Source: Propionibacteriaceae bacterium
GTDB lineage: Bacteria; Actinomycetota; Actinomycetes; Propionibacteriales; Propionibacteriaceae
Assembly: GCA_031255975.1 (NCBI GenBank)
Contig: JAIRRM010000095.1
Location: 1 to 10,283 of the forward strand
Length of the DNA: 10,283 nt
Direction of reading: 5' to 3'
The first letter of the stretch is position 1. Every line of letters starts with the position of its first letter. Both the position numbers and the translations under genes were made by a program. This document shows positions 5,773 to 10,283 of this stretch, one piece after another. The notes beneath the pieces are model-generated. The model was given only the letters and a program-made list of their open reading frames with translations. It was not told where the DNA came from and searched no databases.

Positions 5773-6277
5773 ATGACACGGCAGTCGCGGGTCATGGGAC
5801 GTCGAACGGCAACGTCCGGACATGAGATGAGCGTGGCTGCCGTGGTTTTCGCTGCGACTTACAGAACTCAGATTTATAACGCTAACGCCGATATCGCCTT
5901 CCACTCGGTGGCCGCCGACGATACGGCTTCCGCTGCGTTCTACGGCTCTAGTCCGACGTCACTGACGATACAGGGGGCAGTAACAACTTACGGCCTGTCG
6001 GAGAGGAAAGGCGATGGGATCTGCTTGCAGCACTATCCAGAGCGTCACTTACACTCTGACATGGGAGAACGCATGTCCTGGAACTACCTGCAACGCCACC
6101 TTCATAAGCACGAGTCTTCCGACTTGGCCGGGCGACTCAGGAGGACCGGTTTGGCTCAGTCCAAACTCTCTAGTCGGTATCCATAAAGGCGGAACTTCTG
6201 GCGACCCGGATAGCACTGGGGCGCGCTCGGTGTACTCGAATCTGATTTACAGGCCGTCAGGTACGAACACAAGGTGA
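5773..6277 (+). pseudogene. Decayed trypsin-like (S1) serine protease
   Basis: ATG 5773, behind AGGAG at 5759-5763, opens a frame with a basic start and a hydrophobic stretch (SVAAVVFAAT). It passes directly into TYRTQIYNANADIAFHSVAA and SAAFYGSSPTSL, which resemble the catalytic-aspartate region of secreted S1 proteases (D40, codon 5890-5892). Around 6000-6013 the matching sequence moves to the next frame and continues GSACSTIQSVTYTLTWENA, then GDSGGPVW at 6131-6154 with the catalytic serine, LVGIHKGG, and a TGA at 6275-6277. One net +1 frameshift therefore splits the gene. The segment with the catalytic histidine (TAGHC type) should lie before YRTQIYNAN but is not there, so an internal deletion appears to have joined the signal peptide to mid-protein. 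No active protease can be made. It lies 48 bases after the lipoprotein gene. Confidence 0.8.
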
Positions 6278-6299
6278 GCAAGAGAAAGGGCACATAAGT

Positions 6300-6770
6300 A
6301 TGAATGGGGTGCGTTTTCACGCGCTCCGAGGGCGCACGCAAGTAGGCGCAGCCAATGGGAGCAGGTTCGTGGCCTTGGCGGTCGCTGTCCTCTGCGTGGT
6401 CGTGACTGGTACGGCAGCTTGTACTCTATCGACAGTTGATGGAGGGGATTCAGCTATCAGCGTCGTGACGTACCAGCGTCGCGGGGACGATGGCGATACG
6501 GCTGAACTCACCGGGGTGCTGACGGCTGTGAACGGGTGTCTTGTCGTGAGAGCCGACGGAACCACGACTTTGGTGTATTTTCCGGAGGATCAGGTCGAAC
6601 AAGCAACTGGGGAAACTATCTGGCTCTTCGGAAGGCGCTATCGGTTGGGTGACACGGTCACTTTCGGTGGCGGGTATTACCGCATCGAAGGAGCCAACAT
6701 TCCTGAAGAGTGCCAGCAGGCCATGCTCGCCGGGACTGTATTCACGGCGAGTTCGGTTTATGTGCCGTAA
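6300..6770 (+). CDS. Hypothetical lipoprotein, small beta-rich domain
   Basis: The 156-residue product has a long basic leader (residues 1-22), a hydrophobic stretch from about 23 to 37 and a lipobox-like TAAC at 38-41, so it is probably a lipoprotein attached through C41. The mature part, ELTGVLTAVNGCLVVRADG, then VYFPEDQ, GRRYRLGDTVTFGGGYY and NIPEEC, matches a pattern I recognise in many actinobacterial exported proteins of unknown function, with short strands, a GC-L-V-V motif and an FP motif. C80 and C138 are the only other mature cysteines and would form a disulfide. The ATG has AAAGGG at 6285-6290 upstream and lies 22 bases after the protease pseudogene. It appears intact and closes the exported-protein group. 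No function is assigned. Confidence 0.78.
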   Translation: MNGVRFHALRGRTQVGAANGSRFVALAVAVLCVVVTGTAACTLSTVDGGDSAISVVTYQRRGDDGDTAELTGVLTAVNGCLVVRADGTTTLVYFPEDQVEQATGETIWLFGRRYRLGDTVTFGGGYYRIEGANIPEECQQAMLAGTVFTASSVYVP

Positions 6771-6785
6771 TCTATGCTCGCCCAA

Positions 6786-6805
6786 CAGGTGAGTCTTGTC
6801 TCCTG
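6786..6805. terminator. Weak bulged hairpin between the lipoprotein gene and carA
   Basis: CAG-GT-GAG, the loop TCTTGT, then CTC-CTG form a 6-bp stem with a 2-base bulge, followed by CTCTTTG. The T-run is only three bases, so it is a poor intrinsic terminator. It could reduce read-through from the exported-protein genes into carA or be an mRNA leader element. The call is tentative. Confidence 0.2.
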
Positions 6806-6852
6806 CTCTTTGTATCCCTCTGGTAGCCTGATTGGCGGTCAGGAGGGGAGTC

Positions 6853-8022
6853 ATGGCGGATGCCCACGAGGCAGTCTTGGTACTAGAAGACGGACGGAGC
6901 TTCGTAGGTGTTCCTTTCGGTGCAATCGGTGAGACGTTCGGCGAGGCCGTGTTCGCTACCGGTATGTCCGGCTATCAGGAGACGCTCACCGACCCCAGCT
7001 ACCACCGTCAGGTGGTGATAGCCACCGCGCCGCATATCGGTAACACCGGCTGGAATGACGAAGACGACGAATCGGCGCGAATCTGGGTGGCTGGCTATGT
7101 GGTGCGTGACCCGTCTCCGGTGCCCTCCAATTGGCGTTCCAAACGCACTTTGCAGCAGGAGTTGGAAGCGCAGCGCATCGTCGGAATCTCTGGTATTGAT
7201 ACTCGCGCCCTCACCCGGCATCTGCGCGAACGCGGCGCGATGCGGGTGGGCATTTCCTCCATCGACACCGACGTGGAAACGCTGCTCGCCAAAGTGTTGG
7301 CCAGCCCGCCGATGGAGGGTGCCGACCTGGTGGCCGACGTGAGCACGAAGGCTCCATACGTCGTCCCCGCCATCGGGGAGCGCAGGTTCACCGTCGTCGC
7401 CTTGGATCTTGGTATCAAGTCGAACACTCCGCGTGAGTTTGCCGAGCGTGGCGTGGAGACCCATGTGCTGCCCGCCAGCGCCACTTTGGCGGACATTGCC
7501 GCCCGCAATCCAGATGGAGTGTTTTTCTCGAACGGCCCCGGTGACCCGGCCACGGCGCATCACGCCATCGCACTATGTCGTGAGGTATTGCGGGCTGGCT
7601 ACCCGTTTTTCGGCATCTGCTTCGGCAACCAGATATTCGCCCACGCGCTCGGCTTTGACACGTATAAGCTGAAATACGGCCATCGCGGCATCAACCAACC
7701 GGTGCTTGATCGTGCCACTGGCCGGGTGGACATCACCGCCCATAACCACGGTTTCGCGGTACGCGCCCCGCTGGAGGGCGGTGTGACGACCCAGTACGGT
7801 ACCGCCCGGGTGAGCCACCGCTGCTTAAACGATGACTGCGTGGAAGGTTTGAGCCTGGAGCGTGATGGTCATGTGGTGGCGTTCTCGGTGCAGTACCATC
7901 CGGAGGCCGCCGCCGGCCCACACGATTCTGAGTACCTGTTCGACCGGTTTATCGCGTTGCTACAACGGGCTGCGGCGGACGGTTCCTGGCTGCGGCAGGC
8001 CCGCCGAGAAGGTGGAATGTGA
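6853..8022 (+). CDS. carA: Carbamoyl-phosphate synthase small subunit
   Basis: CarA hydrolyses glutamine and channels ammonia to CarB for carbamoyl phosphate, the entry to pyrimidine and arginine synthesis. The product has 389 residues. The N-terminal CPSase domain shows [14 protein letters not shown] and [20 protein letters not shown]. The class I glutaminase domain has SNGPGDPA, the nucleophile C256 in [17 protein letters not shown], and the H349 and E351 partners in [10 protein letters not shown]. The frame is open from a TTG at 6832, but ATG 6853 is preferred: AGGAGGGGAG at 6841-6850 is an excellent ribosome-binding site and gives the family N-terminus. It overlaps carB by one base (TGATG). 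In Streptomyces it follows pyrC and a small membrane-protein gene; here it follows a lipoprotein gene with an 82-base gap, and no strong dedicated promoter is visible. Confidence 0.97.
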   Translation: MADAHEAVLVLEDGRSFVGVPFGAIGETFGEAVFATGMSGYQETLTDPSYHRQVVIATAPHIGNTGWNDEDDESARIWVAGYVVRDPSPVPSNWRSKRTLQQELEAQRIVGISGIDTRALTRHLRERGAMRVGISSIDTDVETLLAKVLASPPMEGADLVADVSTKAPYVVPAIGERRFTVVALDLGIKSNTPREFAERGVETHVLPASATLADIAARNPDGVFFSNGPGDPATAHHAIALCREVLRAGYPFFGICFGNQIFAHALGFDTYKLKYGHRGINQPVLDRATGRVDITAHNHGFAVRAPLEGGVTTQYGTARVSHRCLNDDCVEGLSLERDGHVVAFSVQYHPEAAAGPHDSEYLFDRFIALLQRAAADGSWLRQARREGGM

Positions 8023-10283
8023 TGCCCAGACGTACCGATATCTCGTCCATTCTGGTCATCGGCTCTGGCCCTATCGTCATTGGGCAGGCCGCCGAGTTCG
8101 ACTATTCCGGCACACAGGCTTGCCGGGTGCTACGCGCCGAGGGGTTCCGGGTGATCCTGGTGAACTCCAACCCGGCCACCATCATGACCGACCCGGAGTT
8201 CGCCGATGCCACCTACGTGGAACCGGTCACGCCGGAGTTTGTGACACGGGTGATCGCCAAGGAACGTCCCGATGCGCTGTTGGCGACCCTGGGCGGCCAA
8301 ACGGCGCTCAATATAGCCGTGGCGTTACATGAACGCGGGGTGTTGGCGGAATACGGCGTGGAACTCATCGGTGCCAGCATTGAGGCCATTCACCGCGGCG
8401 AGGATCGCGAGGAGTTCAAGAGAGTCGTCGAATCCCTCAGCGGCATCGAAGGCGGGGCACCGGAGGTGGCACGCAGTTTCAACTGCCACACCGTAGCCGA
8501 GATCATGACCGCCGGACGGACACTCGGCCTGCCGGTGGTGTTGCGCCCCAGCTTCACCATGGGTGGTTTGGGCAGCGGTTTTGTCCATAGCGAGGACGAT
8601 TTGGCTCGGCTCGGTGCCATCGGCCTGGACGCCAGCCCGGTCACCGAGGTGTTGGTAGAAGAGTCGATACTCGGTTGGAAGGAGTACGAACTGGAGGTGA
8701 TGCGCGACCGCTTGGACAACGTGGTCATCGTCTGCTCCATCGAAAACTTCGACCCGATGGGAATACACACCGGCGACTCAATCACCGTCGCCCCCGCCAT
8801 GACGCTCACCGACCGCGAGTATCAGCGGATGCGCGACGTGGGTATTGGCATCATCCGCGCGGTGGGCGTGGACACCGGCGGCTGCAATATTCAGTTCGCC
8901 ATCAACCCCGACGACGGGCGCATGATCGTCATTGAGATGAATCCCCGTGTGTCGCGTTCGTCGGCACTGGCGTCGAAGGCCACCGGGTTCCCAATCGCCA
9001 AAATCGCCGCCTTGGTGGCGGTCGGCTACACCCTGAACGAGATTCCGAACGACATCACTGAGCAGACACCTGCCAGCTTCGAGCCAACCCTCGACTATGT
9101 GGTAGTCAAAGCCCCTCGATTCGCGTTTGAGAAGTTCCCCACCGCCGACGACACGCTCACCACGCATATGAAAAGCGTCGGCGAGGCGATGGCCATCGGA
9201 CGTAACTTTTCCGAGGCACTGGGCAAAGCGCTGCGTTCCCTGGAGGACGCCAAAGCCCCGCTTCGGCTCACCGGCGACCCTGGGGGCACCAAGGAAGAAC
9301 TGTTGGCTTTGGCCGCCCGTCCCCGCGACGGCCGGATTCAACTGGTGGTGCAGGCGCTACGGGCCGGAGCCAGCATTGACGAGTGTTATCTGGCTACTCG
9401 TATCGACCCCTGGTTCCTGGCTCAGTTGCGATTGATCCTGGATGTGGCCGCCGAGGTGGCCGCCGCGAGCGAATTGACGGCCCCACTGCTGCGCCGGGCG
9501 AAACGCCACGGCTTGTCTGACGCACAACTCGGCGAGATTCGCGGCATCAGCGCGTCGCAACTGCGATCTATCCGGCACGGTTTAGGGGTACGTCCTGTCT
9601 ATAAGACGGTGGACACCTGCGCCGCCGAGTTCGCCGCCCGCACTCCGTATCACTACTCGTGCTACGACATGGAAACCGAGGTGGCACCACGTACCAAACC
9701 CGCGGTGATAATCCTCGGCTCCGGGCCAAACCGTATCGGACAAGGTATCGAGTTCGACTACTCCTGTGTCCACGCCGCCATGGCGTTGTCCGCCGCCGGT
9801 TACGAATCGATCATGGTGAACTGCAACCCGGAGACGGTGTCCACCGACTATGACACCTCTGATCGACTCTACTTCGAGCCGCTGACGCTGGAGGATGTCA
9901 TTGAGGTGTACCAGGCCGAATGCGCCGCCGGGCCGGTGGCCGGGGTTTTCGTGCAACTGGGGGGTCAGACGCCGTTGCGGTTGGCGCAGCGTCTCAAAGA
10001 CGCCGGGGTGCCCATCGTCGGTACCAGCCCGGAAGCTATCAACCTGGCCGAGGAACGCGGCGCGTTCGGTGAGGTGCTGGCCGCCGCCAATCTGCCCAGC
10101 CCGAAGCATGGTATGGCGGAGAGTTTCGCCCAGGCTAAACAGGTGGCTGACGACATCGGCTATCCGGTGCTGGTGCGTCCCTCATACGTGCTCGGGGGGC
10201 GCGGCATGGAGATCGTGCACGACGAGGAGCAGTTGGCGGCGTATATCGCCAACTCCACGCTGATCTCTCATGAGATGCCGGTG
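8022..10283 (+). CDS. carB: Carbamoyl-phosphate synthase large subunit, 3'-truncated by the window edge
   Basis: CarB makes carbamoyl phosphate from bicarbonate, ammonia and two ATP. The frame is open from ATG 8022 to the window end, 754 codons; the family is about 1,070-1,110 residues, so roughly 300 codons lie outside. The N-terminal half has [19 protein letters not shown] at 12-30, then [10 protein letters not shown], the ATP-grasp loop [29 protein letters not shown] and the metal-binding [18 protein letters not shown]. The oligomerisation region follows, and the second, homologous half begins near residue 560 with [18 protein letters not shown], then [10 protein letters not shown]. The window ends inside the second ATP-grasp domain at [14 protein letters not shown]. 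Its ATG shares the A of the carA stop (TGATG), indicating coupled translation and equal subunit supply. No frameshift or internal stop is seen. Confidence 0.97.
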   Translation, partial: MPRRTDISSILVIGSGPIVIGQAAEFDYSGTQACRVLRAEGFRVILVNSNPATIMTDPEFADATYVEPVTPEFVTRVIAKERPDALLATLGGQTALNIAVALHERGVLAEYGVELIGASIEAIHRGEDREEFKRVVESLSGIEGGAPEVARSFNCHTVAEIMTAGRTLGLPVVLRPSFTMGGLGSGFVHSEDDLARLGAIGLDASPVTEVLVEESILGWKEYELEVMRDRLDNVVIVCSIENFDPMGIHTGDSITVAPAMTLTDREYQRMRDVGIGIIRAVGVDTGGCNIQFAINPDDGRMIVIEMNPRVSRSSALASKATGFPIAKIAALVAVGYTLNEIPNDITEQTPASFEPTLDYVVVKAPRFAFEKFPTADDTLTTHMKSVGEAMAIGRNFSEALGKALRSLEDAKAPLRLTGDPGGTKEELLALAARPRDGRIQLVVQALRAGASIDECYLATRIDPWFLAQLRLILDVAAEVAAASELTAPLLRRAKRHGLSDAQLGEIRGISASQLRSIRHGLGVRPVYKTVDTCAAEFAARTPYHYSCYDMETEVAPRTKPAVIILGSGPNRIGQGIEFDYSCVHAAMALSAAGYESIMVNCNPETVSTDYDTSDRLYFEPLTLEDVIEVYQAECAAGPVAGVFVQLGGQTPLRLAQRLKDAGVPIVGTSPEAINLAEERGAFGEVLAAANLPSPKHGMAESFAQAKQVADDIGYPVLVRPSYVLGGRGMEIVHDEEQLAAYIANSTLISHEMPV

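Noticed and set aside
6773..6829. TATGCT (6773-6778) and TAGCCT (6824-6829) as -10 elements for carA
   Set aside because: Neither has a reasonable -35, and the second would place the start of transcription on top of the ribosome-binding site.
6832..6852. Upstream TTG start for carA
   Set aside because: It would place the excellent ribosome-binding site inside the gene; ATG 6853 gives the expected N-terminus and spacing.

Overview
The window is chromosomal DNA from a high-GC actinobacterium. GC is roughly 60% by eye in the housekeeping genes, with GTG starts for aroB, efp and nusB and actinobacterial-type chorismate synthase, EF-P and carbamoyl-phosphate synthase sequences. I cannot name the genus; the moderate GC and sequence style would suit Glycomycetales or Micromonosporales, but that is a guess.

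Left block (about 1-3844): aroC (5' end outside the window), aroK, aroB, efp and nusB, all on the + strand and tightly packed. The first three make chorismate through the shikimate pathway; efp and nusB support translation and transcription. Right block (about 6853-10283): carA and the first 754 codons of carB, which share a TGATG junction and make carbamoyl phosphate for pyrimidines and arginine. In Streptomyces the same chromosome stretch reads nusB-bldD-pyrR-pyrB-pyrC-(small membrane protein gene)-carA-carB. Here everything between nusB and carA is absent and about 3 kb of accessory DNA sits there instead.

Accessory block (3845-6852): (i) 3845-4097 has little apart from one weak small-ORF candidate. 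(ii) 4098-4588 is an AT-rich remnant of an insertion sequence. It holds a truncated rve-type transposase N-terminus on the - strand, short TGCCTCA/TGAGGCA end repeats that are doubled at both edges, and a run of inverted repeats. (iii) A good promoter (TTGACG-N17-TAGAGT) and a leader with a strong 8-bp hairpin lie just outside the remnant. (iv) Four closely spaced genes follow, all apparently encoding exported proteins: a small secreted protein split by an in-frame amber codon, a lipoprotein with a duplicated two-cysteine unit, a decayed trypsin-like serine protease (frameshift plus an apparent loss of the region with the catalytic His), and a second lipoprotein.

The most notable points are the replaced bldD/pyr block at a conserved locus, the exported-protein cassette with two of its four genes broken, the amber-interrupted secreted protein whose frame stays open for 51 more codons, and the end-doubled IS remnant with a possible structured RNA. 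I see no CRISPR array, tRNA, rRNA or complete mobile element.
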